Origin: Candidatus Aminicenantota bacterium
GTDB lineage: Bacteria; Acidobacteriota; Aminicenantia; Aminicenantales; UBA4085
Reading direction: 5' to 3'
Assembly: GCA_003141555.1 (NCBI GenBank)
Contig: PLMN01000011.1
Span: 1-64,000, forward strand
DNA: 64,000 bases
The notes beneath the pieces are model-generated. The model searched no databases. It was given only the letters and a program-made list of their open reading frames with translations, and was not told the DNA's origin. Made by a program: the position numbers and the translations under genes. This document shows positions 42,125-51,787 of this stretch, piece by piece; position 1 is the stretch's first letter, and each line of letters starts with the position of its first letter.

Positions 42125-43945
42125 CTATCGCGGGATCGACGGCGCGATCGGGTCCTTCTCCCAGAGGCGGTTGACCACCCGCAGCAGGATGGACCCGCTG
42201 ACCAGGAAAACCGCGAACAGGCCGCCGGCATAGGCCCAGCGGCCGTAGAGGACGTTGCCCACGGTGAAGAGAGCCGACCAGATCGTCGCGACCCCCGAGG
42301 TCCAGCCGACGAGCGCCAGGGGGATGTTCTCGTGCTTCGTCCGCGTGTCATCCAGGGTGATGCCCGCTTCCCGCCGGATCCAGCCCCAACCCGCGCCGAA
42401 CGGCCGGACCTTCTTGTAGAACTCGACGAGCGTCTTCGTATCCGTCTTCGGGCCGAGATACGCGGTCAGGACCCAGGTGACGGTCGTCACGGCGATCGTG
42501 ATCAGCAGGGCGTAGTGGCTGGCGATAACGATCCCCATCCGTCTCAGGACGAGAAACGCAATGGACACGGCGAACGAGCTGATCATGGCGTTCACTTCAC
42601 ACCAGGCGGTGATCCGCCACCAGAACCAGCGGACGAGGTAGAGCAGTCCCGTTCCCGCGCCGATTTGGAGGATGATGTCGAACGAGGCCTTGGCCGTATC
42701 CAGGAGGAAGACCAGTCCGGAGGCGCAGAGGAAAAGGAACACCGTCGCCAGCCGGCCGGCCTGGACGTAGTGATGCTCGCTCTGGCCCTTGTGAAGGAAG
42801 CGGCGATAAAAGTCGTGGACGAGATACGACGCTCCCCAGTTGAGGTGGGTCAGGATGGTCGAAGAGTTGGCCGCGATCAGCCCGCCGACCATCAGCCCGA
42901 TGAAGCCGACCGGCAGGAACTTGAGCATGGCCGGGTAGGCGATGTCGTGGCCGATCAGGCTCGGATCGAGGTGGGGGAAAGCTTTTTGAATGTCGGAGAG
43001 CTGGGGGTAGACGATCAGCGAGCACAGGCCGACGAGGATCCACGGCCAGGGCCGGAGGACATAATGGGCGATATTGAAGAACAGGACCGAGCCGAGCGCG
43101 TCCTTCTCGGATTTCGAGGCCAGCATCCGCTGGGCGATATAGCTCCCGCCGCCGGGCTCGGCGCCGGGGTACCAAACCGCCCACCACTGCACGGCGATGG
43201 GCATGATGAAGATGGCCAGGGCCATGTCCCAGTTGTTCTTAAAGTCGGGCAGGATGCTCAGGTAGTTCAGCCCGTGCGGCCCGGCCTTGGCTGAGAGTGT
43301 GGTGACCATGGTCCCCAGCCCGCCGACATACTTGACGGCGAAATAGGCCGCGGCGATGACGGCCGTCATCTTGATGAAGAACTGGACCATGTCGATGACG
43401 AGCACGCCCCAGAGGCCGCTCACGGCGGCGAAGGCCACGTTGAGGAGGAATATGAAAAGGAGCGTCTGCCAGCGGGGCAGGCCGAAGAGCACGGCCGCGA
43501 TCTTGCACGCGGCCAGGTTGACCGTGGCCATGATCATGCAGTTGAAGAAGAGCCCCAGGTAGACAGCCCGGAAGCCGCGCACGAAGCGGGCCGCCTTGCC
43601 CGAATACCGGATCTCATAGAATTCGAGGTCGGTCATGACGTTCGACCGGCGCCACAGGCGGGCGTAGAAGAAGACCGTGGCCACGCCGGTCAGGGTGAAG
43701 GCCCACCAGACCCAGTTGCCGGCGACGCCGTTGCGGCGGACGATGTCCGTCACCAGGTTGGGCGTATCGCTGCTGAAGGTCGTGGCCACCATGGACAGCC
43801 CGGCCAGCCACCAGGGCACGGACCGGCCGGAGGCGAAGAACTCCGTGGTGCTCTTGCCCGCCCGCCTGCCGAAGAACAGGGCGGGGATGAAGCAGATCGA
43901 GAGCGAGGCGAGGACGATGACCCAATCGATGGTCTGGAGATGCAT
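42125..43945 (-). CDS. Sodium/solute symporter (SSS family)
   Basis: A 606-residue membrane protein with about 13 helices and the SSS pattern (FFGRRAGKSTTEFFASGRSV, GGLIAANSSTILTHLNWGAS, residues that would line the sodium site). The C-terminal half is extended by 2 helices as in sugar-transporting members. ATG 43945 is chosen because AAGGAAG precedes it; the frame runs far upstream but that is the DUF5107 gene in another frame. It lies 23 nt after the DUF5107-TPR gene, so a carbohydrate or glycoside substrate is likely. Confidence 0.85.
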   Translation of the reverse strand: MHLQTIDWVIVLASLSICFIPALFFGRRAGKSTTEFFASGRSVPWWLAGLSMVATTFSSDTPNLVTDIVRRNGVAGNWVWWAFTLTGVATVFFYARLWRRSNVMTDLEFYEIRYSGKAARFVRGFRAVYLGLFFNCMIMATVNLAACKIAAVLFGLPRWQTLLFIFLLNVAFAAVSGLWGVLVIDMVQFFIKMTAVIAAAYFAVKYVGGLGTMVTTLSAKAGPHGLNYLSILPDFKNNWDMALAIFIMPIAVQWWAVWYPGAEPGGGSYIAQRMLASKSEKDALGSVLFFNIAHYVLRPWPWILVGLCSLIVYPQLSDIQKAFPHLDPSLIGHDIAYPAMLKFLPVGFIGLMVGGLIAANSSTILTHLNWGASYLVHDFYRRFLHKGQSEHHYVQAGRLATVFLFLCASGLVFLLDTAKASFDIILQIGAGTGLLYLVRWFWWRITAWCEVNAMISSFAVSIAFLVLRRMGIVIASHYALLITIAVTTVTWVLTAYLGPKTDTKTLVEFYKKVRPFGAGWGWIRREAGITLDDTRTKHENIPLALVGWTSGVATIWSALFTVGNVLYGRWAYAGGLFAVFLVSGSILLRVVNRLWEKDPIAPSIPR

Positions 43946-43968
43946 GCGCGCTTCCTTTCGCGAACCGC

Positions 43969-46900
43969 TCAGCGGTTCAGGGCAGTCAGGGCGTCCATGA
44001 TGTCCTTGGCCGGCCGGGGGGCATTCTTCAGGACGTCGGCCGCCTTCGGGCCTTGGCCCAGGCGCTCCAGGGCCAGCCCGCCGAAGTAGGCGCCGGCCTC
44101 CCGGCCGTCGGAATGCTTGAGCGTATAGTCGGCGACGGACGCGAGGGCGTCCTTGGCCTTCCCGGCCTGGCCCGCATTCTTGAAGGCTAGGTACTCGAAG
44201 TAATCCTGGAGGCGGGTGTCGGGCTCGAAGGGCTTCCCGGAGCCCAGCTTTTCGGGATACTCCTTGGAGCGCTCGAGGGCGGCCACCGCCCCCGCCCAGT
44301 CGCCCGTCCGGGCGGCCTTCAGCCCGAGGCGGATATGGGCCTGGGCATAAAGGGAATGGATTTCGCTCGCCCCCTCGAAGGGCAGGGCGTCGATCTTGTC
44401 GAGGGCCGCGGCCGCCTCCGCGTCCTTGCCGGCCGCCAGCTCGGCCTTGATCAGGTCCACCTGGATGGGCGTCTCGCCCGGGAATCGGTCGGCCGCCGTC
44501 TGAGCCGTGGCCAGGGATTTTTCGGGGCGGCCCTGCCTCAGGTGGAAGTCGGCCAGCGCATGCCATGTCCGCCAGGACGCGGCCTCGAGCGCAACCGCTT
44601 TTTCATAGTCGGCCAGGGCGCGGGCTGGGTCGGCGGCCTGGACAAGGGCCGCCCGCGCCAGGAAGAACGGGGCGAAATCGGCCCCGTCACACTGATTGAA
44701 CAGGGCCAGGGCTTCGTCGGTGCGGCCCTTTCCCCAGAAGATCAGGCCGAGATAGTATTTCGGCTTCCAGTCGCCGGGCCGCTCCGCCGCCGCCCACTGG
44801 TAGAGCGGGATCTCCTCTTCACGGAAAGGAAAGACCAGCCGGGGCGAGAGAGCGAGGGCCTTGTCCAGATAGTCGCGGCTCTTGTCCGGCGCGGTTTGCC
44901 TGTTGAGAAAGGCGAGGAGGGCGTAGACCGTCGGATGGGCGGGCGCCCGCTCCAAGACCGCGCGCGCGTCGTCCTCGAGGCCCCGGCGGAGGTAGCTGTG
45001 GGCCATCTCGATGTAGCTCTCGTGGGGGATCTCGTTCCGAATGAGCGACGTGAATTCCTCGAGCGTCTTGGGGCTCTTGTCGAGAAGGTAGGTCTCGAAG
45101 CGCCCGAGGTGGTCGAGCGGGTCGATTTCGAGGAGCTTGCGGACCGCGGCCCGGGCTTCCTCCGTACGGCCCGCCTTGCGCTCCGCGGCGGCTATAATCT
45201 CATAGCCGCCGCTATTGAAGGCGTTGGCCTCGATCGACCGCCGGGCGTAGTCGACGGCCTGGTCGAAGCGGCTCTCGCTCAGGGCGATTTCCGCGAGGGC
45301 GGTGTACGCCGCCGGCCGAAGCTCGAGCGAGCGCGAGGCCCAGCCGAGCGCTTCCTTCGCGTCGACGAGCTCGCCGGTCCGCCGGGCCAGGATGCCGTAG
45401 ACGTAGTTCGCCCCGGGGTCGTACATGCCGATCTCGAGCGCTTTGCGGGCGAGGCCGCGCGCCAGGTCGTATTCCCCGCGCCGCATGCGGAGCTCCGCCG
45501 CGCGTGCGAGGGCGCGCAGATGGCGCGGGTCCTTGGCCAGGCAGGCCTCATATTTTTGGAGGGCCGGGTCGAAATAGCGGGCCTTCTCCTGCTGGAGGCC
45601 GGACTGGTATAAACCGTCGGCCGTGGACTCGTCGGGAGCCGTGAAGACGAGCGGCCGCTTCAGGTCGTTGGCCGCGGGATCGCTCCGATAGACGATCTTC
45701 TCCCCGATCTTGACCGTGAAGGTGGCATCCCCCAGGGAGAGCTTCAATTCCCTCTTCAGGCTTTCGGCCGGCTTCAGGGCCAGCCGTTCGCGGTGGAGCT
45801 CTTTGCCGGCCGAGGCCACGACGAGATCGTCGTCCAGGGCCTGGAGGGCGTAGAGCCCCACCTTCAGGGAATCGGGACCGGCCTCGGCGCTCAGGACGCC
45901 GAAGGGCGAGGACTCGGCCATCGGCCCGATGCCGCCGTAGGGGAACCAGATCTCGCGCCAGCGGTCGGCCCGGCCCGGGGTGAACGCCTCGTGGTCGGAC
46001 TGGTTGAGGAGGCGTCCGGCCTGCGGCTCGGTGTACTGGCCGTCCTTATCCGTGAGGAGGTCCGCCCAGATCTCGCCCGCCCGGGACTCGTCCCAGACCC
46101 AGACCTTGCGGCCAGGCATGTCGTCATAGAGCGCCCAGTGGCCGAAGCCGGAATCCGACGTCTTGTACCAGGCGCCGTAGAATTCCTCGTACTCGCCGAC
46201 CGTGAAGTAGCTCTTCGAGTCGGGGAAGGCGTTGTTCTTGTACCAGGAGAGGTCCCGGCCCTGGGAATCGACCGGCCAGGGCGAGAGTGGGACGTTGTAG
46301 TTGTGGCCGATCTGGAACCGGCCGGGGAAGATGTAGCGCAGGTCCTCGGCCGTCTTGATTGCGGCGCATGACCAGTAATAGTAGGACTGGCTGTAGAGCG
46401 AGGGATTGTACCAAGCGCCGGACGTCTCGAAATAAGCCTTGTCTTTGGGCAGGGTGACGGTGACGCTCCAGCGCGTCCGCGAGGGCAGGTCAAGGGCCCC
46501 GACAATACAGCTCACACTCCCGTCGGCGTTCGACCGAAGGACGTAGTCCACGGGCGTGGCCGTCGAGGGCGCGTGGCCCACGATCCCGAAGTTGAACTCG
46601 ATGCCGCCCGAGGTCCACGGGCCGCGGAGGGCGATCTCCCGGAACTTCAGGACGTGATTGGTGTAGAGGAAATCGCGCTTCGCCGTCTTGTCCGCCGCGC
46701 CCCAGACCTTGCCCCCGACCTGGGGCAGGACGGCCACGGAGAGGTAGGGATTCTCGAGCCGGACGACGGTCCATTCCTTGTCGACGCCCGCGGCGCTGAA
46801 CGTGTTGTAGAAATAATAGGGGTAAAGTCGGGATCCTCCTCCCGAGCCGAGCCGGGCGAAGATCGGGACGGGGTCGGGGTCGGAGAACGGATAGGTTTTG

Positions 46901-47040
46901 ATGACCTCCTTGCGCTCGACAATGCTCGACCCGGCCGTCGTGGCCGCCCCCCTACCCGGGCCCGCCGAGCCGCGGCAGGCGGCGAAAAATCCGGAAGCGA
47001 CGATAAGGGACAAGCCCAGGACGAAGGGTGCTTTTTTCAT
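43969..47040 (-). CDS. DUF5107-TPR lipoprotein
   Basis: A 1023-residue predicted lipoprotein with lipobox ASGFFAAC. The first half (about 40-360) matches the DUF5107 pattern: RLENPYLSVAVLPQVGGKVW, TSGGIEFNFG, WYKNNAFPDSKSYF and WALYDDMPGRKVW, a galactose-mutarotase-like beta fold. The second half (about 480-1000) is a run of TPR units. Such proteins sit in carbohydrate-use loci and may bind or hydrolyse sugars at the cell surface. ATG 47040 gives the normal MKK signal start; ATG 47049 and 47058 are further options. Confidence 0.82.
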   Translation of the reverse strand: MKKAPFVLGLSLIVASGFFAACRGSAGPGRGAATTAGSSIVERKEVIKTYPFSDPDPVPIFARLGSGGGSRLYPYYFYNTFSAAGVDKEWTVVRLENPYLSVAVLPQVGGKVWGAADKTAKRDFLYTNHVLKFREIALRGPWTSGGIEFNFGIVGHAPSTATPVDYVLRSNADGSVSCIVGALDLPSRTRWSVTVTLPKDKAYFETSGAWYNPSLYSQSYYYWSCAAIKTAEDLRYIFPGRFQIGHNYNVPLSPWPVDSQGRDLSWYKNNAFPDSKSYFTVGEYEEFYGAWYKTSDSGFGHWALYDDMPGRKVWVWDESRAGEIWADLLTDKDGQYTEPQAGRLLNQSDHEAFTPGRADRWREIWFPYGGIGPMAESSPFGVLSAEAGPDSLKVGLYALQALDDDLVVASAGKELHRERLALKPAESLKRELKLSLGDATFTVKIGEKIVYRSDPAANDLKRPLVFTAPDESTADGLYQSGLQQEKARYFDPALQKYEACLAKDPRHLRALARAAELRMRRGEYDLARGLARKALEIGMYDPGANYVYGILARRTGELVDAKEALGWASRSLELRPAAYTALAEIALSESRFDQAVDYARRSIEANAFNSGGYEIIAAAERKAGRTEEARAAVRKLLEIDPLDHLGRFETYLLDKSPKTLEEFTSLIRNEIPHESYIEMAHSYLRRGLEDDARAVLERAPAHPTVYALLAFLNRQTAPDKSRDYLDKALALSPRLVFPFREEEIPLYQWAAAERPGDWKPKYYLGLIFWGKGRTDEALALFNQCDGADFAPFFLARAALVQAADPARALADYEKAVALEAASWRTWHALADFHLRQGRPEKSLATAQTAADRFPGETPIQVDLIKAELAAGKDAEAAAALDKIDALPFEGASEIHSLYAQAHIRLGLKAARTGDWAGAVAALERSKEYPEKLGSGKPFEPDTRLQDYFEYLAFKNAGQAGKAKDALASVADYTLKHSDGREAGAYFGGLALERLGQGPKAADVLKNAPRPAKDIMDALTALNR

Positions 47041-47135
47041 GGCGGTCATCCTCTCCATATTGCGGCATCCATCTTATTGATTTTGGGGAAGGGACACAAT
47101 ACGGAGACGAAGCCGTCCGTGGAAAGGACGCCGTC

Positions 47136-47732
47136 CTATTTCTTCCGGGTGCAGCGCATATCCATGCTCTTGAATTCCTTGCCGTCAGGCAGGCCCATGA
47201 ACTGTTCGAACACATAGCTGTCCGGCCCGCTGAACGTTACCACGGCCCGAACCTTCGACATGCCGCCGGTCGTCGGGTCCGGCAATTCGCCTTTCTGGTT
47301 GATGACTTCTTTATCGGCTTCGCGGGGGCCGGCTAACAGGAAGAACGCGGTGCTCGAGTTGTCGATCCAGAGGGTGATGAATTTTTTCTGGAGGTTGTCG
47401 TAGCCAATGATCTGAAAGCCCTCGAATGGTTGGCCCATCATCGTCCCGTTGTAGGAGAGAGAGACGAACCGTCCGCCGAGAATCATCTTCCCTTCGAACG
47501 GGTTTTGGGACGTGGTCGGCGGCTGGCCCGGAAAGGCCCACATCGTCGTCTCGGCCTGCCAGGAACCGGCGAAGCGTTTCAGAAAAGCGTGGTTCTCGGT
47601 CACCGCTCCCGCTTTCATGTAGGCTTCCATGGCTTTCTGCTGGTCCTGGGGCGAGGTCTGGGCTCTAAGTGGTACCAATCCGCCCAAGACGATGACAGCC
47701 GCTAAAAGACACGTCGACGTGATCTTGTTCAT
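47136..47732 (-). CDS. Exported DUF1579 protein
   Basis: A 198-residue secreted protein: signal peptide (ends PLRAQ), then the DUF1579 pattern FLKRFAGSWQAETTMW, ILGGRFVSLSYNG and EGFQIIGYDNLQKKFITLWID, a lipocalin-like barrel of unknown role. The start at 47732 is chosen since GGGAG would touch the ATG at 47738. It lies 95 nt upstream of the DUF5107 gene on the same strand. Confidence 0.8.
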   Translation of the reverse strand: MNKITSTCLLAAVIVLGGLVPLRAQTSPQDQQKAMEAYMKAGAVTENHAFLKRFAGSWQAETTMWAFPGQPPTTSQNPFEGKMILGGRFVSLSYNGTMMGQPFEGFQIIGYDNLQKKFITLWIDNSSTAFFLLAGPREADKEVINQKGELPDPTTGGMSKVRAVVTFSGPDSYVFEQFMGLPDGKEFKSMDMRCTRKK

Positions 47733-47939
47733 GATCATCTCCCTTTCTCCGATAGAATGAAGAGAATTTAGCGCCTGAGACGACAGTTGTCAAGGCCGCC
47801 GGATTCCCCCTCTGCGTTCCCGCCGCAACCTTTCCGGCGATGCGGCCAGGAGGGAGTTCTTCGCCGCAAACGCGGCGCATGCCTCGCCCCAAAAAACGCT
47901 CATGGAGTCCCGGCTCGCGCGCTACAAACAGATGTATGA

Positions 47940-48062
47940 GCGGGTGGAGGCTACTCCACGGCCGCCGATCTCCTGAAAATCACGGTCGCCTTGGAAAAGG
48001 GCTTGTTCGGCGCGGCCTGCGCTGCGCCCTTGCTCCCGGCCTCCTTGACTCTCCTTCGGAGC
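47940..48062 (+). pseudogene. Remnant of a beta-lactamase-family serine hydrolase
   Basis: The frame from 47940 reads AGGGYSTAADLLKITVALEK, close to the conserved GGxYSTAADLxKF segment of class C beta-lactamase-like esterases. A stop codon precedes it immediately and the similarity ends after about 25 codons. No start or catalytic SxxK is nearby. It is part of the 358 nt gene-poor stretch 47739-48096, which otherwise holds only the promoter for the next gene. Confidence 0.5.
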
Positions 48063-48074
48063 CGGCGATATAGT
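48045..48074 (+). promoter_or_regulatory. Candidate promoter of the QueG-like gene
   Basis: TTGACT (48045-48050), 18 nt spacer, TATAGT (48069-48074); the start codon at 48097 has GGAGG at normal distance. Confidence 0.5.
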
Positions 48075-48096
48075 TGCCAACCGGAGGAACGTGCGG

Positions 48097-49155
48097 ATGA
48101 GTTTCTCATTGACCTCGAGAATCCTTCGTCACGCCACCGATTCCGGCATTGACCTGGTGGGGATCGCCTCGGCCGAGCCTTTCGTCCGGAACGGAAAAAT
48201 CATCGACCCCACGGAGTCCCTGCCCGGCGCCCGGTCAATCATCGTCTCCGGCTTCTTTATGAAGTAAGAAGGCCTGAACCCGCCTGTTGCGCCGGACCGG
48301 CCGACCGGACGGTTTTCGTCGGCCTACAACGTCCGGGCCTTCACGGCCATGGAAGCCCATTACTTCGAGATCATCCGCCGGGCCTTGGCCCGGGAAGGAT
48401 TCGAAGCGGTCCTCAACGACAAATACCGTATTCCGGACAAGCTGGCCGCGATTCGGGCCGGGCTGGGCCGCTACGGCAAGAATTCGGTGGTCCTGACCGA
48501 AAAATTCGGCTCGTGCCTGATGTTCGTCACCGTCCTCACGGACGCGCCCCTGAAACCGACGGGCCCGGCCTGGGAAGGGGATCCTTGCGGCGGATGCGAT
48601 CTCTGCCTGAAGTCCTGTCCGACCCACGCGTTCCCGGCGCCCTACAAAGTCAGCCGCAAATTGTGCATCACGAACTGGCTGTGGGGCATCCCCGCTCCGC
48701 GCGACCTGCGTGACAAGCAGGAGAACCGGCTGTTCGGCTGCGGCGATTGTGTCCGGATATGCCCGAAAAACCGCAAGCTCGAACCCCGGACGAGCTATCC
48801 CGTCCGGCTGGAGGATGTGCCGGACCGGCCCGAGCTGATTCCCCTGGCCGCGGCAGAGCCCGAATTTTTCCGGAAGACCTTCGCCGCCTTTCCCCTCCGG
48901 GCAGGGATCGACGCGCTGCGCGGCAACGCCGTCATCGCCCTGGGCAACACGGCGGACGAGGCGGGAATCGAGCCCCTCCGGCGGACGATCCATCACAAAA
49001 AACTCCAGATCAGGGCCTATTCGGCCTGGGCCCTGGGCCGGATCGGGGGCGAAGAGGCTCGGAACGCTTTGCGCGAAGCGAAGTCAGGGGAGCTCGAAAG
49101 GGCGGTCATCGAGGAGATCGACATGGGCCTTTTGCCCTCCCCGGCCCGGCATTGA
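48097..49155 (+). pseudogene. Epoxyqueuosine-reductase-like iron-sulfur protein, interrupted by a stop codon
   Basis: The frame from ATG 48097 (MSFSLTSRILRHATDSGIDL) reads 56 codons, meets TAA at 48265-48267, and goes on in the same frame as FSSAYNVRAFTAMEAHYFEI and onward to 49155. The body is a double 4Fe-4S protein like QueG: CGGCDLCLKSCPTHAF and CGDCVRICPKN, then HEAT-like repeats (RTIHHKKLQIRAYSAWALG). Without the stop it would be 352 residues, near QueG length. A start at ATG 48349 would lose the N-terminal cobalamin-contacting part. It is a recent nonsense mutation, a sequencing error, or a recoded stop. It may not be QueG itself but a relative. Confidence 0.75.
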
Positions 49156-49206
49156 GGAGGTCGGAGTCAAAGTTGGAAGGCCGACGCCGACAAATAGAAT
49201 CCGCCC

Positions 49207-49620
49207 TCAAGCCGCCGCGGACCGTTTGATTTTGTCGTATTCGTAAATGTCGAGCGCGACGTGCGCCGGATCCCTGGGATCAACCCGGACCGGGACGATG
49301 GTCCCCGGCTGGATCCCGGCGATATCGAGCCGCGAAATCCGAAGCTTCGTCTGGGCCTCATAGACCGGCCGGTCTTCCCGGCGGACTTCAAGCAAGAATC
49401 CAACCACGGGATCCTCATTGACCGTCATCCCGGTATCCCAGATCCGGAGGATCTTCGCCGTCGCCGATTCTCCGTGGGCCTGGAGATTCCGGGCGTCCGC
49501 GACGCCGCTCATCCGGTCGATGACGGCGCAACCGGGCAAGGCAAGGATCAAAGCCGCTCCGATCGCAAGAACCGGCGCCCTCCCGCCTGTCGCCCGTCCG
49601 GACGCTCCCCGGCGGATCAT
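49207..49620 (-). CDS. Small predicted lipoprotein
   Basis: A 137-residue protein with signal helix and lipobox LALPGC, then a beta-rich domain (ATAKILRIWDTGMTVNEDPV, FLLEVRREDRPVYEAQTKL, GTIVPVRVDPRDPAHVALD) that resembles the DUF3592-type or OB-like fold. Its start overlaps the peptidase stop by 4 bp (ATGA). Function unknown. Confidence 0.65.
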   Translation of the reverse strand: MIRRGASGRATGGRAPVLAIGAALILALPGCAVIDRMSGVADARNLQAHGESATAKILRIWDTGMTVNEDPVVGFLLEVRREDRPVYEAQTKLRISRLDIAGIQPGTIVPVRVDPRDPAHVALDIYEYDKIKRSAAA

Positions 49621-51737
49621 TGATACCCCGGCTTTGCGCCCACATTGAAGAGGAAGAAGGCGTATTCGTCGGCCGTCGACTCGATGGCCTTCGTCACGTT
49701 GCTCGAGCCGTGGCCTGAGCGCGTCTCGATCCGGATGAGGACTGGCGCGGTCCCGGCCTGCTTCTCCTGGAGCGTGGCGATGAACTTGAACGAGTGGGCG
49801 GGCACGACCCGGTCGTCGTGGTCGGCCGTCGTGACAAGAGTCGCCGGGTACGACACGCCGGCCTTGATGTTGTGGAGAGGCGAGTAGGCGATCAGGTTCC
49901 TGAAGCTCGCCTCGTCGTCGCTCGAGCCGTATTCCACCGCCCAGCCCCAGCCGACCGTGAACTTGTGGTAGCGAAGCATGTCCATGACGCCCACGGCGGG
50001 CAGGGCGACCTTGAACAGGTCGGGCCGCTGGGTCATGACCGCGCCAATGAGCAGGCCGCCGTTCGACCCGCCGGCCACGGCCAGCTTGGCGCTCGAGGTG
50101 TACCTTTCCCGGATCAGGTACTCGGCCGCAGCGATGAAGTCGTCGAAGACGTTCTGCTTCTTAAGGAGCATGCCCGCCTTGTGCCAGATCTCGCCGTATT
50201 CCCCGCCGCCGCGCAGGTTGGACTCGGCGAAGACGCAGCCGTTCTCGAGGAGGACGATGTTCGCCGGGCTGAACGCCGGCTGCATGCTGATGTTGAACCC
50301 GCCGTAGGCCGTCAGGAAGCAGGGATTCCGGCCGTCGAGGGCCAGGCCCTTCTTATGGACGATGAACATCGGGACCTTGGTCTTGTCCTTGCTCTCGTAG
50401 AAAATCTGCTTGACCTCGTAATCCTCGGGGTTGAATTTCACCTCGGGCTTGCGGAAGACCTGGGAAGTCCCCGTGGCGATCTCGTATTTATAGATCGTCG
50501 ACGGGAACGTGAACGAGGTGAACGTGTAGAAGATCGTCGTGTCGTCCTTCCAGCCGCCGAACCCGCCGGCGGTGCCCAGGGCGGGCAGCGCGATCTCGCG
50601 GACGAGCTTGCCGTCGAGCCCGAACTGGAAGACCTTGGTGTTCGCGTCTTTGAGGTAATGGACGAAGAGCTGGCCGCCGGCGGTGCTCGCCGCGAGCAGG
50701 ACTTCGGGCCTCTCGGGGAGGACCGTCATCCAATTCTCCTTGGCCGGCTTCTTCGGGTCGACGAGGACCAGCTTGAAGTTGGGGGCGTCGAGGTTGGTCT
50801 GGACGAGGAACTTGTCGCCGACGTTGTCCACGACGCCGCTGTCGTTGTCGAAGCCCTTGATCAGGAGCTCGAACTTGGAGCCCGCCTTGGCCAGGTCCTT
50901 CCACCAGGTCTCCGTCCCGGAGGTCCCCTCGGAGACGCTCAGGAAGGCGTATCGTTCGTCCTCGCTCACCCCCAGCCCGTAGTAGCGGAGCGGGTGCTTG
51001 GGGTCGTCGAAGACGAGCGCGTCCTTCTCCTGCGGGTCGCCCAGCTTGTGGTAGAAGACTTTCTGATACTCGTTCTTGGCCGTCAGCTCCTTGCCGGCCG
51101 CCGGTTTGTCGTAACCGCTGTAGAAGAAGCCGTTCTTGAACCAGGACGCGGCCGAGAACTTGTTCCACCGGATGCGGTCGGGCAGCTCCTTCTTGGTGGC
51201 CAGCTCGAGGACCCGGATCTCGGACCAGTCCGAGCCCGCCTCGCCGCGCGAGATGGCCGCGTATTTTTTGTCGCCGGAGAAGCCCACGAGCCCGATCCGG
51301 ATCGTGCCGTCGGCCGAGAGGGCGTTCGGATCGATTAGGACCTCGGGCGTCCCCTCCAAGCCCTTCTGGATGTAGATCACGGACTGATTCTGCAGCCCGT
51401 CGTTTTTGGAGAAGAGGTAGTACGCCCCGACGCGGAAGGGCGACGAAAAGCGCGGGTAGTTAAAGATGTCGGTCAAGCGCTTTTTGATCCCGTCGCGGAA
51501 CGGGATCTTCTTCAGGTAGTCGAACGTCACGGCGTTTTGGGCCTCGACCCATTTCGCGGTCTCGGCGGACTTATCGTCCTCGAGCCAGCGATAGGGATCG
51601 GCGACCTTCGTCGCGAAGTAGTCGTCCACCTGCGCGCCCTTCTGAGTCGCGGGGTAGGCGATCCTTTCGGCGGGCTTACACATGGGCAGCGCGAACAGGA
51701 TCGCCAGGACGGCGAGCGTCCATCTTCTTCTTGTCAT
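49617..51737 (-). CDS. Prolyl oligopeptidase (S9A)
   Basis: A 706-residue serine peptidase. The N-terminus could be lipid-anchored (lipobox-like LFALPMC). The family entry motif DPYRWLEDDKSAET is followed by a seven-bladed propeller and the hydrolase domain with S558 (GGSNGG), Asp in DHDDRV and H676 (SGHG). It cuts after proline in peptides up to about 30 residues. GAGGAG precedes ATG 51737. Confidence 0.93.
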   Translation of the reverse strand: MTRRRWTLAVLAILFALPMCKPAERIAYPATQKGAQVDDYFATKVADPYRWLEDDKSAETAKWVEAQNAVTFDYLKKIPFRDGIKKRLTDIFNYPRFSSPFRVGAYYLFSKNDGLQNQSVIYIQKGLEGTPEVLIDPNALSADGTIRIGLVGFSGDKKYAAISRGEAGSDWSEIRVLELATKKELPDRIRWNKFSAASWFKNGFFYSGYDKPAAGKELTAKNEYQKVFYHKLGDPQEKDALVFDDPKHPLRYYGLGVSEDERYAFLSVSEGTSGTETWWKDLAKAGSKFELLIKGFDNDSGVVDNVGDKFLVQTNLDAPNFKLVLVDPKKPAKENWMTVLPERPEVLLAASTAGGQLFVHYLKDANTKVFQFGLDGKLVREIALPALGTAGGFGGWKDDTTIFYTFTSFTFPSTIYKYEIATGTSQVFRKPEVKFNPEDYEVKQIFYESKDKTKVPMFIVHKKGLALDGRNPCFLTAYGGFNISMQPAFSPANIVLLENGCVFAESNLRGGGEYGEIWHKAGMLLKKQNVFDDFIAAAEYLIRERYTSSAKLAVAGGSNGGLLIGAVMTQRPDLFKVALPAVGVMDMLRYHKFTVGWGWAVEYGSSDDEASFRNLIAYSPLHNIKAGVSYPATLVTTADHDDRVVPAHSFKFIATLQEKQAGTAPVLIRIETRSGHGSSNVTKAIESTADEYAFFLFNVGAKPGYQ

Positions 51738-51787
51738 GGGATTCTCCTCGTTTGATGAATGGCATGGATGGTCATCTTATCGGAATC

